From positions 310,001 through 374,000 of the forward strand of contig NZ_BMSF01000006.1 in assembly GCF_014649015.1 (NCBI RefSeq): 64,000 bases of DNA. Reading direction: 5' to 3'. The DNA is from Streptomyces narbonensis (GTDB taxonomy: Bacteria; Actinomycetota; Actinomycetes; Streptomycetales; Streptomycetaceae). How positions within the stretch are numbered: the stretch's first letter is position 1; each line of letters opens with the position of its first letter. Positions 9,202 to 17,980 of the stretch are shown here, in pieces. The notes beneath the pieces were generated by a model. The model was given only the letters and a program-made list of their open reading frames with translations. It was not told the origin of the DNA and did no database searches. The position numbers and the translations under genes were made by a program.

Positions 9202-9747
9202 ATGGAAACGCCCCCTCCACAGACCGAACGCACCGAGCCCACCGCGACGGACATCGCCGCCTTCGAGCTGCAGCTCGGGCGGCCGCCCCGCGGCCTGCGC
9301 GCCATCGCGCACCGCTGCCCGTGCGGCAACCCGGACGTCGTCGAGACCGCGCCGCGGCTCCCCGACGGCACGCCGTTCCCGACGACGTACTACCTGACCT
9401 GCCCCCGCGCGGCCTCCGCCATCGGCACCCTGGAGGCCAACGGGGTCATGAAGGAGATGCAGGCCCGGCTCGCGACCGACCCGGAGCTGGCCGCCGCCTA
9501 CCGGGCCGCGCACGAGGACTACCTCGCCCGCCGGGACGCGATCGAGGTCCTGGAGGGCTTCCCGAGCGCCGGCGGCATGCCGGACCGCGTGAAGTGCCTG
9601 CACGTCCTCGTCGGCCACTCGCTGGTCGCGGGCCCGGGCGTCAACCCGTTCGGCGACGAGGCCCTCGCGATGCTGCCGGAGTGGTGGGCGAAGGGCGCGT
9701 GTGTGACGCCGTGCGCGGACAAGGAAGAGAAGGAGTCCGCGGAATGA
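9202..9747 (+). CDS. DUF501 domain protein
   Basis: A 181-residue protein of the actinobacterial DUF501 family, which commonly lies between the FtsB-like gene and ppx. It has a Cys-containing motif, HRCPCGNPDVVET, a TYYLTCPRA segment and a C-terminal CVTPCADK, so four or more cysteines could bind a metal or form disulfides. There is no signal peptide or membrane helix. The last bases overlap the ATG of the phosphatase gene (ATGA). Function unknown; the conserved neighbourhood hints at polyphosphate or division-related work, but that is inference. Confidence 0.85.
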   Translation: METPPPQTERTEPTATDIAAFELQLGRPPRGLRAIAHRCPCGNPDVVETAPRLPDGTPFPTTYYLTCPRAASAIGTLEANGVMKEMQARLATDPELAAAYRAAHEDYLARRDAIEVLEGFPSAGGMPDRVKCLHVLVGHSLVAGPGVNPFGDEALAMLPEWWAKGACVTPCADKEEKESAE

Positions 9748-10658
9748 CCCGGGTCGCCGGAATCGACTGCGGTACGAACTCGATCCGCCTCCTCGTCGCC
9801 GACGTTCATCCGGAGACGGGCGACCTCGTCGAGCTGGACCGGCGGATGACGATCGTCCGGCTCGGCCAGGGCGTCGACAGGACGGGCCGTCTCGCCCCCG
9901 AGGCGCTGGAGCGGACCTTCGCGGCCTGCCGCGAGTACGCCGAGGTCATCAAGGAGCTGGGCGCCGAGAAGCTCCGCTTCGTCGCCACCTCCGCCTCCCG
10001 GGACGCGGAGAACCGCGACGAGTTCGTGAACGGGGTCGTGGAGATCCTGGGCGTCGAGCCCGAGGTGATCACCGGCGACCAGGAGGCCGCCTTCTCCTTC
10101 ACCGGCGCCACCGGCGAGCTGCACGGCACGGAGACGTACCTCGTCGTGGACATCGGCGGCGGCTCGACCGAGTTCGTCACCGGCAACAAGCACGTCGAGG
10201 CCGCCCGCTCCGTCGACATCGGCTGCGTGCGCCTGACCGAGCGGCACGTCCGCCACGACCCGCCGACCGCCGAGGAGGTCGCCGCGATCCGCGCCGACGT
10301 CCGGGCCGCGCTCGACCTGGCCGCGGAGACCGTGCCGATCGGTACGGCGGAGACCCTCGTCGGGCTCGCCGGCTCCGTCACCACCGTCGCAGCGATCGCC
10401 CTCGGGCTGCCGGAGTACGACTCCGAGAAGATCCACCACTCCCGGATCTCCGCCGCGCGCGTCGCCGAGGTCACCGACATGCTCCTCGCCTCCACGCACG
10501 ACGAGCGGGCCGCGATCCCCGTCGTCCACCCGGGCCGGGTGGACGTGATCATCGCCGGTGCGCTCGTCCTGAGGGAGATCGTGGAGCGCGTCGGAGCGAG
10601 CGAGGTCGTGGTCAGCGAGCACGACATTCTCGATGGGATCGCCCTATCCGTCGCATAG
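9744..10658 (+). CDS. ppx: Ppx/GppA family exopolyphosphatase
   Basis: A 304-residue ASKHA-fold phosphatase that would remove terminal phosphate from polyphosphate or convert pppGpp to ppGpp. The phosphate-binding loops GIDCGTNSIRLLVAD (N-terminal) and VVDIGGGSTEFV (central) are intact, along with the AGSVTTVAA motif. It is the short actinobacterial form, without the C-terminal HD domain of E. coli Ppx. The start overlaps the DUF501 stop by four bases, with AAGGAG at 9730-9735. It ends the eno-region run and is followed by a strong terminator. The substrate preference cannot be read from sequence. Confidence 0.9.
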   Translation: MTRVAGIDCGTNSIRLLVADVHPETGDLVELDRRMTIVRLGQGVDRTGRLAPEALERTFAACREYAEVIKELGAEKLRFVATSASRDAENRDEFVNGVVEILGVEPEVITGDQEAAFSFTGATGELHGTETYLVVDIGGGSTEFVTGNKHVEAARSVDIGCVRLTERHVRHDPPTAEEVAAIRADVRAALDLAAETVPIGTAETLVGLAGSVTTVAAIALGLPEYDSEKIHHSRISAARVAEVTDMLLASTHDERAAIPVVHPGRVDVIIAGALVLREIVERVGASEVVVSEHDILDGIALSVA

Positions 10659-10703
10659 TGGGCGCCTATCGAGCCCTCCGGCGACACCCTGTCGGAAAAG
10701 GTT

Positions 10704-10719
10704 CGTGAAGTTCTTCACA
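10704..10719. promoter_or_regulatory. Rex-like inverted repeat
   Basis: CGTGAAGTTCTTCACA matches the Rex (NADH-sensing repressor) operator form TGTGAA-N4-TTCACA at all but the first base. It lies between the ppx stop and its terminator, about 310 bases before the NADH dehydrogenase start. Rex control of ndh would make biological sense, but the location is awkward. Confidence 0.35.
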
Positions 10720-10722
10720 AGG

Positions 10723-10788
10723 AAAAGGGCCCTGGTGGCGCCCGAGGAGGGTCTTTAGCCCCTCCGAGGGGCGCCTCAGGGCCCTTTC
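10723..10788 (+). terminator. Strong terminator after ppx
   Basis: AAAGGGCCCTG (10724-10734) pairs with CAGGGCCCTTT (10777-10787). Below the loop an inner stem, GGCGCCC/GGGGCGCC, and a further GGAGGG/CCCCTCC hairpin extend it. This is the longest hairpin in the left half of the window. Confidence 0.85.
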
Positions 10789-10872
10789 GCAGGTTCGGGG
10801 GCCACTTCGCTCGTTGTTTCCATCGCGTGAACGCATCTGGTGGTTCAGCGTTAACGAGGGCTCTCCAGGCCA

Positions 10873-10898
10873 GTTCACAAGGGGTGAACAACGTTCAC
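10873..10898. promoter_or_regulatory. GTTCAC/GTGAAC repeat cluster upstream of ndh
   Basis: GTTCAC-N5-GTGAAC-N3-GTTCAC gives three alternating half-sites about 130 bases before the NADH dehydrogenase start. The right-hand pair resembles a Rex operator but has one extra central base, so the regulator is uncertain. Confidence 0.4.
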
Positions 10899-11028
10899 CG
10901 CCGCACCCCGGTTCCTTTGCAACGCCATGACATGGATCACGTGGGCGGCGGAGTGTAGCAGAGGTCCGCCAGGACCTTGTGAAGGGGCGCACGAGCACCC
11001 CCCCAGTGAGGGGTGGATACTCGATCCC

Positions 11029-12414
11029 ATGAGCACCACGGAGCGTCCCAGGATCCTCGTAGTAGGCGGCGGGTACGTAGGCCTGTACGCAGCTCGGCGC
11101 ATCCTCAAGAAGATGCGCTACGCGGAGGCGACCGTCACGGTCGTCGACCCGCGGTCGTACATGACCTATCAGCCCTTCCTGCCCGAAGCCGCCGCCGGCA
11201 GCATCTCGCCGCGTCACGTCGTCGTCCCGCTGCGACGCGTCGTCCGCGGAGCGGAGGTGCTCACCGGCCGGGTCACCACCATCGACCAGGACCGCAAGGT
11301 CGCCACGATCTCGCCGCTCGTCGGCGAGGCGTACGAGCTGCCTTTCGACTACCTCGTCATCGCGATGGGCGCGGTCTCCCGCACCTTCCCGATCCCCGGC
11401 CTCGCCGAGCAGGGCATCGGCATGAAGGGCATCGAGGAGGCCATCGGCCTGCGCAACCACGTCCTCGAGCAGCTCGACAAGGCCGACTCGACCACCGACG
11501 AGGAGGTCCGCCGCAAGGCGCTGACCTTCGTCTTCGTCGGTGGTGGCTTCGCCGGCGCCGAGACGATCGGCGAGGTCGAGGACATGGCGCGCGACGCCGC
11601 GAAGTACTACCAGAACGTGAAGCGCGAGGACATGCGCTTCATCCTGGTCGACGCCGCGGACAAGATCCTTCCCGAGGTCGGCCCCAAGCTCGGCCAGTAC
11701 GGCAAGGAGCACCTGGAGTCGCGCGGGATCGAGATCTACCTCGAGACCTCCATGGACTCCTGCGTCGACGGCCACGTCGTGCTGAAGAACGGCCTCGAGG
11801 TCGACTCCAACACGATCGTGTGGACCGCCGGCGTGAAGCCGAACCCGGCGCTCTCCCGCTTCGGTCTGCCGCTCGGCCCCCGCGGCCACGTGGACTGCAA
11901 CGAGAAGCTCCAGATCAACGGCATGGACTACGCCTGGGCCGCGGGCGACAACGCCCAGGTCCCGGACCTGGCCGCGGTCAAGGCCGGCGTCCCGGTCGAG
12001 CGCGCCTGGTGCCCGCCGAACGCCCAGCACGCCCTGCGCCAGGCCAAGGTCCTCGGCGACAACGTGGTGGCCGGCATGCGCGGCTTCCCGCAGAAGGAGT
12101 ACAGCCACGCCAACAAGGGCGCGGTGGCCGGACTCGGTCTGCACAAGGGCGTCGCCATGATCGTCATGGGCAAGGTGAAGATCAAGCTCAAGGGCCGTCT
12201 CGCCTGGTACATGCACCGTGGCTACCACGGCATGGCCATGCCGACCTGGAACCGCAAGATCCGCGTCTTCGCGGACTGGACCCTCGGCATGTTCCTCAAG
12301 CGCGAGGTCGTCTCGCTCGGCGCCATGGAGACGCCGCGCGAGGAGTTCTACGAGGCCGCCAAGCCCGCCCCCGCCCCGGCCGCGCCGGCGCAGGAGAAGG
12401 CCAAGGCCTCCTGA
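11029..12414 (+). CDS. ndh: Type II NADH dehydrogenase
   Basis: A 461-residue NDH-2 family flavoprotein that would pass electrons from NADH to menaquinone without proton pumping, on the inner face of the membrane. The FAD-binding Rossmann motif GGGYVGLYAAR is at the N-terminus, and the NADH-binding motif VGGGFAGAETIGEVED is near residue 165. The second FAD motif, YAWAAGDNAQVPD, follows near residue 305. The C-terminal membrane-binding region contains KGRLAWYMHRGYH. The tail is rich in Ala and Pro. I chose the ATG at 11029 (MSTTERPRILVVGG). The ribosome binding site is weak (GAGGGGTGG further upstream). Possible redox-responsive repeats lie upstream. Confidence 0.93.
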   Translation: MSTTERPRILVVGGGYVGLYAARRILKKMRYAEATVTVVDPRSYMTYQPFLPEAAAGSISPRHVVVPLRRVVRGAEVLTGRVTTIDQDRKVATISPLVGEAYELPFDYLVIAMGAVSRTFPIPGLAEQGIGMKGIEEAIGLRNHVLEQLDKADSTTDEEVRRKALTFVFVGGGFAGAETIGEVEDMARDAAKYYQNVKREDMRFILVDAADKILPEVGPKLGQYGKEHLESRGIEIYLETSMDSCVDGHVVLKNGLEVDSNTIVWTAGVKPNPALSRFGLPLGPRGHVDCNEKLQINGMDYAWAAGDNAQVPDLAAVKAGVPVERAWCPPNAQHALRQAKVLGDNVVAGMRGFPQKEYSHANKGAVAGLGLHKGVAMIVMGKVKIKLKGRLAWYMHRGYHGMAMPTWNRKIRVFADWTLGMFLKREVVSLGAMETPREEFYEAAKPAPAPAAPAQEKAKAS

Positions 12415-12444
12415 CAGCTCCGCACACCTGCACAGCTCGTCCGA

Positions 12445-12480
12445 AAGGGCCGTCCGCCATCCGTGGTGCGGACGGCCCTT
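12445..12480 (+). terminator. ndh terminator
   Basis: AAGGGCCGTCCGC and GCGGACGGCCCTT form a 13-bp perfect stem about 30 bases after the ndh stop, followed by CGCGTGTTTT. Confidence 0.85.
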
Positions 12481-12588
12481 CGCGTGTTTTGCCGACTTCT
12501 TGCGCTGCGCCGGGATGGCAAACGCCTACCCAGGGTGTTCCCTTGGTGACGAGCATTTCTGGGGCACGAGATCACGGAGGTGTGCACC

Positions 12589-13902
12589 ATGGCCGACGCC
12601 GCGTCGCGGCTGACGACTCTCGCCGAGGAACTCCTGGGAGGACCGCTCCCGGTGCGGCTGCGGGCCTGGGACGGCAGCGAGGCCGGCCCCGCGGGGGCTC
12701 CCGTCCTGATCGTCCGCGACCGCCGCGCCCTGCGGAGAATGATCTGGAGGCCCGGCGAACTGGGCCTGGCCCGCGCCTGGGTGGCCGGGGAGCTCGACGT
12801 CGAGGGGGACCTGTACGAGGTCCTGGACCGGCTCTCGGGCCTCCTCTGGGAGCGCCCCGAGGACACCAGGAGCCGCCTCACGGCCCTGCGCGACTCCGTC
12901 CGCGACCCGAAGCTCCGCTCCGCGGCCCGCGCCCTGCTGCGGCTCGCCGGGCCCCTGCCGCCCCCGCCGCCGCCCGCCGAGGAGATGCGCGGCCGCAGCG
13001 GCCTCAGCCACAGCAGGCGCCGCGACAAGCAGGCGATCAGTCACCACTACGACGTGGGCAACGACTTCTACGAGATCGTCCTCGGGCCGTCCATGGTCTA
13101 CTCGTGCGCCTACTGGACCGAGGACGGCACCCTGGAGGACGCCCAGCACGACAAGCTGGACCTCATCGCCCGCAAGCTGAACCTCAAGGAGGGCGACCGG
13201 CTCCTCGACGTGGGCTGCGGATGGGGCTCCATGGCCCTCCACGCCGCCCGTGAGTACGGCGCACGGGTCGTCGGCATCACCCTCTCCCGCGAGCAGGCGG
13301 CCTACGCCCGCAAGCGCGTCGCCGACGAGGGCCTGACCGACCTCGTCGAGATCCGGGTCCAGGACTACCGGGACGTCCCGGACGGCCCGTACGACGCGAT
13401 CTCCTCGATCGGCATGGCCGAGCACGTCGGGGCCGTGCGGTACCGGGAGTACGCCGACACCCTGTACGGGCTCCTCAGGCCCGGCGGACGGCTCCTCAAC
13501 CACCAGATCTCGCGCCGCCCCGAGCCCGACGAGGCCGCCTACGAGATCGACCTCTTCATCGACGCGTACGTCTTCCCCGACGGCGAACTCGCCCCCATGG
13601 GCCGGACCCTGTCCACCCTGGAGGACGCCGGCTTCGAGGTCCGCGACGTCGAGGCGATCCGCGAGCACTACGCGCTGACGCTGCGCCGCTGGGTCGCCAA
13701 CCTGGAGCGCGACTGGGACCGGGCGGTCCGGCTCACGTCGCCCGGCCGGGCCCGCATCTGGCGGCTCTACATGGCGGCCTCGGCCGTCTCCTTCGAACGC
13801 AACCGGATCGGCGTGAACCAGTTCCTCGCCGTGAAGACCCCGGTGTCGGGGACGAGCGGGACGGCGCTGCGGCCGCGCGTGTGGAACGAGAAGACGGACT
13901 GA
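12589..13902 (+). CDS. Cyclopropane-fatty-acyl-phospholipid synthase family methyltransferase
   Basis: A 437-residue SAM-dependent methyltransferase of the CFA synthase/mycolic acid cyclopropane synthase family. It would methylate a double bond of membrane lipid acyl chains or a related substrate. An N-terminal lipid-binding-like region (about 1-140) is followed by the HYDVGNDFYEIVLGPSMVYS segment. The SAM-binding loop LLDVGCGWGSMALHAA (near residue 205) and the GMAEHVG motif come next. GGAGG at 12576-12580 supports the ATG at 12589. It is convergent with the ABC exporter and shares a terminator with it. The product (cyclopropane or methyl branch) is not determined by sequence. Confidence 0.9.
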   Translation: MADAASRLTTLAEELLGGPLPVRLRAWDGSEAGPAGAPVLIVRDRRALRRMIWRPGELGLARAWVAGELDVEGDLYEVLDRLSGLLWERPEDTRSRLTALRDSVRDPKLRSAARALLRLAGPLPPPPPPAEEMRGRSGLSHSRRRDKQAISHHYDVGNDFYEIVLGPSMVYSCAYWTEDGTLEDAQHDKLDLIARKLNLKEGDRLLDVGCGWGSMALHAAREYGARVVGITLSREQAAYARKRVADEGLTDLVEIRVQDYRDVPDGPYDAISSIGMAEHVGAVRYREYADTLYGLLRPGGRLLNHQISRRPEPDEAAYEIDLFIDAYVFPDGELAPMGRTLSTLEDAGFEVRDVEAIREHYALTLRRWVANLERDWDRAVRLTSPGRARIWRLYMAASAVSFERNRIGVNQFLAVKTPVSGTSGTALRPRVWNEKTD

Positions 13903-13915
13903 GGCGGACACGCCG

Positions 13916-13953
13916 AAGGGCCGGCCCCCCCCCGGGTGGGGGACCGGCCCTTT
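13916..13953. terminator. Bidirectional terminator between the CFA-like gene and the ABC permease
   Basis: AAGGGCCGG followed by a C-run pairs with a G-run and CCGGCCCTT, with one bulged A. It lies between two convergent genes, 13 bases after one stop and 15 before the other. Confidence 0.85.
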
Positions 13954-13968
13954 CCGTCTGCCGGGGTG

Positions 13969-16500
13969 CTACTCGGTCTTGATGGCGGCGAGCATGTTCA
14001 GCCTGGCCGCGCTCCGGGCCGGCCACAGCGAGGCGAGGACGCCGACCAGGGCCGCCAGGACCAGGAAGATCCCGATCCGGTCCCAGGGCAGGACCAGGGC
14101 GTAACCCGGGATCTGCTCCCGGATGGTCTCGCCGATCGCCCAGCCGAGGAACGAGCCGAGGCCGATGCCGACGATCGCGCCGAACACCGAGATGACCACG
14201 GCCTCCAGACGGACCATCCGCTTCACACGGCGCCGGTCGAGACCGATCGCCCGCAGCATGCCGATCTCCTGCTGGCGCTCGAAGACGGACATCGCGAGGG
14301 TGTTGACGACGCCGAGGACCGCGATGATCAGGGCCATGCCGAGCAGGCCGTACATGATGTTGAGCAGCAGGTTGATCGGGCCGCCGAAGGAGTCACGGAT
14401 GCCCTTGTGGTCCAGCACCGTGATGTCGGGGTTGTCGCCCATGGCCTTCGCCAGGGCCCGCTCGTTGGCCGCACTCGCACCGCCCTCGGTCGAGACGAAG
14501 ATCTGACGGATCTCCGCCCGCTCCTCGTGCGCGGTGACCAGCTCGTGGTCGATCAGGACCGGCGAGAGGAACTCGTTGGGCTCGAAGACCGCGCCGACCG
14601 TCAGCTTGGCCTTCTGCTTGTCGAGGTACTCGACCGGGACGGTGTCGCCGACCTTGAGGCCGCGCTTCGTGGCGGTCTTCTCGTCGACGGCGATCGCGCC
14701 CTTGCCGAGGGAGTCCAGCGAGCCGTTCACGACGGTGAGCTTGAGGACCTTCCCGATGTCGCCGGGGGTGACACCGGAGGCCGAGACGTACGAGCCCTTG
14801 ATGTCCAGCGCGCCCGCCTGCTGCGGGGAGATCGCCGTGACGCCGGGAGCCTTCTCCAGGGCGGTCAGCGCCTCCTTGCTGAGGCTGTTGCCGCTCGCCA
14901 TCGAGACCATGTAGTCGGCCTTGACCTGGTCGGTCGTCGCCTTGTCGAGGGCCGTGCCGACCGTGGCGCCGAGCACCGAGAGGCCGGTGACCAGGGTCAG
15001 ACCGATGGCGAGGGCGGAGGCGGTGGCGCCGGTGCGGCGCGGATTGCGGACCGCGTTGAGGCCGGCGAGCTTGCCGGAGACCCCGAAGAGGTTCACGAAG
15101 ACGGGGCGGATCACCGCGATCACGGGACGGGACAGGAACGGGATCAGCACGATCACGCCGATGAGGGCGAGGAAGGCGCCGCCCGCGATGAGCATCCGGC
15201 CCTCGTCGCCGCCCTGGCCCGCGCCGAGCACGATCAGGACCGCGCCGAGCGCGGTGAGCGCGGCACCGATGGAGTTCCGCACGACGAGCGACTTGGTGCT
15301 CGCGGGGGCGTGGACGCTGCTCATGGCGGCGACCGGCGGGATCTTCGCGGCGCGGCGGCCGGGCAGCCAGGCGGCGAGCATCGTGATCAGGACGCCGACG
15401 GCGAAGGCGCTGACGGCGGGGGTGGCGGTGAGGACCAGCCCGCCGCCGGGGACCTTCATCTCGAAGGCGCTCATGGCCGAGCGGAGCCCGACGGCCAGGC
15501 CGATGCCGAGGACGTAGCCGACGGCGGAGGCGACCAGGCCGACGAGGGCGGCCTCGGCGAGGACGGAGCGGGTGATCTGCTTGCGCGAGGCACCGACCGC
15601 GCGCATCAGGGCCAGTTCCTTGGTGCGCTGGGCGACCAGCATGGTGAAGGTGTTGGAGATCAGGAAGATGCCGACGAAGAGCGCGATGCCGGCGAAGCCG
15701 AGGAGGACCTGGTTGAGCGCGCCGAGGCCGGCCTCGATGTCCTTGGCCTGCTGGTCGGCGAGGGCCTGGCCGGTCTGCGCGGTGGCCGACTTCGGGACGA
15801 CCTTCAGGACCTCGTCGAGGAGCTTGCCGTCGTCCGTGCCGGGTGCGGCGGAGACGGTCAGGCTCTGGAAGAAGCCGGGCTTCAGGTAGAGCTGCTGGGC
15901 GACGGCGGTGTCGAAGACGACGAGGCTGCCGCCGGCGTTGACGGCGCCGTCCTCGGTGGTGAAGACACCGGAGAGGGTGTACTCCTTCACCGGGCCGTTC
16001 GTGGCGACGCGGACGGTGTCGCCGACCTTGTAGCCGCCCTTGTCGGCGGTGACCTTGTCGAGGGCGACCTGGCCGGCCTCGGTCGGGCCGTTGCCCGCGG
16101 TGAAGGCGTACGCGCGGTCCTTGCCGTCCTTGCCGGGGGCGAAGTTGGTGCCCTTGTTGGACCAGCCGACGCCGATCAGCTTGCCGTTCTTGTCGGGCAC
16201 ACCGGCGAAGCCGTCGACGCGGGGGGTGACGGAGGTGACCCCGTCGAGCTTCGCGACCTTGTCGACGTCCTGCCGGGACAGGCCGGGGGTCTTCCGGGCC
16301 TCCTCGGGGGCCGGGTGCATCTCGACGGCGACGGCGACGTCGTCGTAGCTCTTGGCCGACTGGTTGCGGAAGGCCTGGCCGAGGGTGTCGGTGAAGACGA
16401 GGGTGCCGGAGACGAAGGCCACGCCGAGCATCACGGCGAGGACGGTCATCAGCAGCCGCGCCTTGTGCGCGAGGACGTTGCGCAGGGCGGTACGGAACAT
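13969..16500 (-). CDS. FtsX-like ABC transporter permease
   Basis: An 843-residue integral membrane subunit of a MacB/LolCDE-like exporter. One N-terminal helix (about 15-38) precedes a large extracytoplasmic domain. A FtsX core (about 265-385) and a central pair of helices follow, then a second extracytoplasmic domain and a C-terminal FtsX core (about 715-830) with the motif FERQQEIGMLRAIG. The first core carries the matching ALMRAVGASR. This duplicated arrangement is usual for actinobacterial exporters of this type. The ATPase gene lies 56 bases upstream on the same strand. The substrate is unknown; lipids, peptides or antibiotics are possible. Confidence 0.92.
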   Translation of the reverse strand: MFRTALRNVLAHKARLLMTVLAVMLGVAFVSGTLVFTDTLGQAFRNQSAKSYDDVAVAVEMHPAPEEARKTPGLSRQDVDKVAKLDGVTSVTPRVDGFAGVPDKNGKLIGVGWSNKGTNFAPGKDGKDRAYAFTAGNGPTEAGQVALDKVTADKGGYKVGDTVRVATNGPVKEYTLSGVFTTEDGAVNAGGSLVVFDTAVAQQLYLKPGFFQSLTVSAAPGTDDGKLLDEVLKVVPKSATAQTGQALADQQAKDIEAGLGALNQVLLGFAGIALFVGIFLISNTFTMLVAQRTKELALMRAVGASRKQITRSVLAEAALVGLVASAVGYVLGIGLAVGLRSAMSAFEMKVPGGGLVLTATPAVSAFAVGVLITMLAAWLPGRRAAKIPPVAAMSSVHAPASTKSLVVRNSIGAALTALGAVLIVLGAGQGGDEGRMLIAGGAFLALIGVIVLIPFLSRPVIAVIRPVFVNLFGVSGKLAGLNAVRNPRRTGATASALAIGLTLVTGLSVLGATVGTALDKATTDQVKADYMVSMASGNSLSKEALTALEKAPGVTAISPQQAGALDIKGSYVSASGVTPGDIGKVLKLTVVNGSLDSLGKGAIAVDEKTATKRGLKVGDTVPVEYLDKQKAKLTVGAVFEPNEFLSPVLIDHELVTAHEERAEIRQIFVSTEGGASAANERALAKAMGDNPDITVLDHKGIRDSFGGPINLLLNIMYGLLGMALIIAVLGVVNTLAMSVFERQQEIGMLRAIGLDRRRVKRMVRLEAVVISVFGAIVGIGLGSFLGWAIGETIREQIPGYALVLPWDRIGIFLVLAALVGVLASLWPARSAARLNMLAAIKTE

Positions 16501-16556
16501 GGGTGTGTCCTGGAGTCCTGGGAGAAGGGGGTGGGTACGGGGCGACGCGCGGTGCG

Positions 16557-17327
16557 TCAGCTCGTACGGCCCTTGGCGTCGAAGGCCTTCATGCGGTCGA
16601 GCACCCCGTCGGCCGTCGGGTTCAGCATCTCGTCGACGATCCGGCCGTCCGCGAGGAAGATCACGCGGTCCGCGTAGGAGGCGGCGACCGGGTCGTGGGT
16701 GACCATGACGACGGTCTGGCCGAGCTCGCGGACCGAGTTGCGCAGGAAGCCCAGGACCTCGGCGCCCGAGCGCGAGTCCAGGTTTCCGGTCGGCTCGTCA
16801 CCGAAGATGATCTCGGGCCGGGAGGCCAGGGCGCGGGCCACGGCCACGCGCTGCTGCTGGCCGCCGGAGAGCTCGGTGGGGCGGTGGCTGAGGCGGGCGG
16901 AGAGGCCGAGCATGTCGATGACCTGCTGCACCCACTGCTTGTCGGCCTTGCGGCCGGCGATGTCCATCGGCAGCGTGATGTTCTCCAGGGCCGTCAGCGT
17001 CGGCAGCAGGTTGAAGGCCTGGAAGATGAAGCCGATCTTGTCCCGGCGGAGCTGGGTGAGCTGCTTGTCCTTCAGCGTGGAGAGCTCGGTCTCGCCGATC
17101 CGCACCGAGCCGGACGAGAAGGAGTCCAGGCCGGCCACGCAGTGCATCAGGGTCGACTTGCCGGAGCCCGAGGGGCCCATGATCGCGGTGAACTCGCCCT
17201 GCCGGAAGTCGACGGTGACGTGGTCGAGCGCGACCACCTGGGTCTCGCCCTGGCCGTAGACCTTCGAGAGATCCGTGGCGCGGGCGGCCACCGCGGTGGC
17301 GCGGGACACGGTGGGGGTGGTGGTCAC
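16557..17327 (-). CDS. ABC transporter ATP-binding protein
   Basis: A 256-residue LolD/MacB-type ATPase that drives the downstream FtsX-like permease. Walker A GPSGSGKST, the signature LSGGQQQRVAVARAL, Walker B IIFGDEPTGNLDS and the switch His (VTHDP) are all intact. I chose the GTG at 17327 because AGGAG lies eight bases upstream. The frame stays open further upstream, but that region has no start with a ribosome binding site. The gene is divergent from bldA, with 379 bases between. Confidence 0.93.
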   Translation of the reverse strand: MTTTPTVSRATAVAARATDLSKVYGQGETQVVALDHVTVDFRQGEFTAIMGPSGSGKSTLMHCVAGLDSFSSGSVRIGETELSTLKDKQLTQLRRDKIGFIFQAFNLLPTLTALENITLPMDIAGRKADKQWVQQVIDMLGLSARLSHRPTELSGGQQQRVAVARALASRPEIIFGDEPTGNLDSRSGAEVLGFLRNSVRELGQTVVMVTHDPVAASYADRVIFLADGRIVDEMLNPTADGVLDRMKAFDAKGRTS

Positions 17328-17629
17328 GAGGGGGACTCCTGTCACTGCGGGGCTGCTGCGGGAACCACTCCATCGTGTCGAGCGTTCAGGCCCGGGGCGT
17401 CCGTCCACGTGCCCGTTCCATGGGCAGACTCGAGTCGGACCGGAGCCCCCGGTCCTCCTCCTGAGGTATGACGGGGTCCCCGAGAGTCGGCATCGAGCCG
17501 AGGTGACAGAAGTCCGACGACTTTTCGTCATTCCGGTGGGCTCGCCTTTGCGCCTGCGACCCCCGTCACAGTTCGGCGAAATGCCTCTCACCTGCACTGA
17601 CGCACCCTCAGGCGTCAATAAAATAAGAC

Positions 17630-17646
17630 AACATCGGGCCGATGTT
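17630..17646. promoter_or_regulatory. 17-bp perfect palindrome upstream of bldA
   Basis: AACATCGG-G-CCGATGTT is a perfect inverted repeat with a single central base. It lies immediately upstream of the likely bldA -35 box, next to an A/T-rich patch (AATAAAATAAG, 17618-17628) that is rare in this DNA. The rest of the 379-base gap from 17328 shows no gene. A transcription factor site controlling bldA is the natural reading. Confidence 0.55.
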
Positions 17647-17649
17647 CCG

Positions 17650-17678
17650 CTGAACGAGGGATAGGGCCCCGATAGGCT
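17650..17678 (+). promoter_or_regulatory. Probable bldA promoter
   Basis: CTGAAC (17650-17655), 17 bases, then TAGGCT (17673-17678). Transcription would begin about 20 bases before the mature tRNA 5' end. Confidence 0.5.
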
Positions 17679-17706
17679 CCTGTGCCAACGCGGAGCTTCG
17701 CGCAAC

Positions 17707-17793
17707 GCCCGGATGGTGGAATACGCAGACACGGCGAGCTTAAACCTCGCTGGCCTTCGGGCCGTACCGGTTCAAGTCCGGTTCCGGGCACCA
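17707..17793 (+). tRNA. bldA: tRNA-Leu(UAA), bldA
   Basis: An 87-base class II tRNA. The acceptor stem GCCCGGA/TCCGGGC is perfect, with discriminator A and an encoded CCA (17791-17793). The anticodon stem GCGAG/CTCGC encloses the loop CTTAAAC, so the anticodon is TAA (17741-17743), reading the rare UUA codon. It has the long variable arm expected of tRNA-Leu and the T-loop TTCAAGT. In Streptomyces this tRNA is bldA, the developmental switch that limits translation of TTA-containing genes for aerial growth and antibiotic production. Reading by eye I noticed no in-frame TTA codon in the genes annotated here. Confidence 0.97.
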
Positions 17794-17795
17794 CC

Positions 17796-17825
17796 CCGGG
17801 CCGCAGGCGAGTGCCTGAGGCCCGG
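17796..17825 (+). terminator. bldA terminator
   Basis: CCGGGCC-G-CAGGC and GCCTG-A-GGCCCGG form a stem with one mismatch and a GAGT loop, starting two bases after the encoded CCA. Confidence 0.8.
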
Positions 17826-17980
17826 CGGCCAGGTCCTCCCTCGCCACTCCCGGCGGCTGCCCCCGGGGGGTCTCTCACGGGTGCGGAAAAGATCCTCCCC
17901 GAGCACTAGGGAGTTTCTTTTGCCTACGCATTACTCTTGACGCAAGACCGCGCCGCGCGGTCTGCCCATGGAGGAGTGAG

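Noticed and set aside
10884..10898. Rex operator at GTGAAC-AAC-GTTCAC
   Set aside because: The centre has one base too many for the Rex spacing, so I kept it only as an unassigned repeat cluster.
13936..16677. Very long plus-strand open frame opposite the ABC permease
   Set aside because: The sequence is Asp/Gly/Arg/Leu-rich without fold-like periodicity, while the opposite strand encodes a complete FtsX-like permease.
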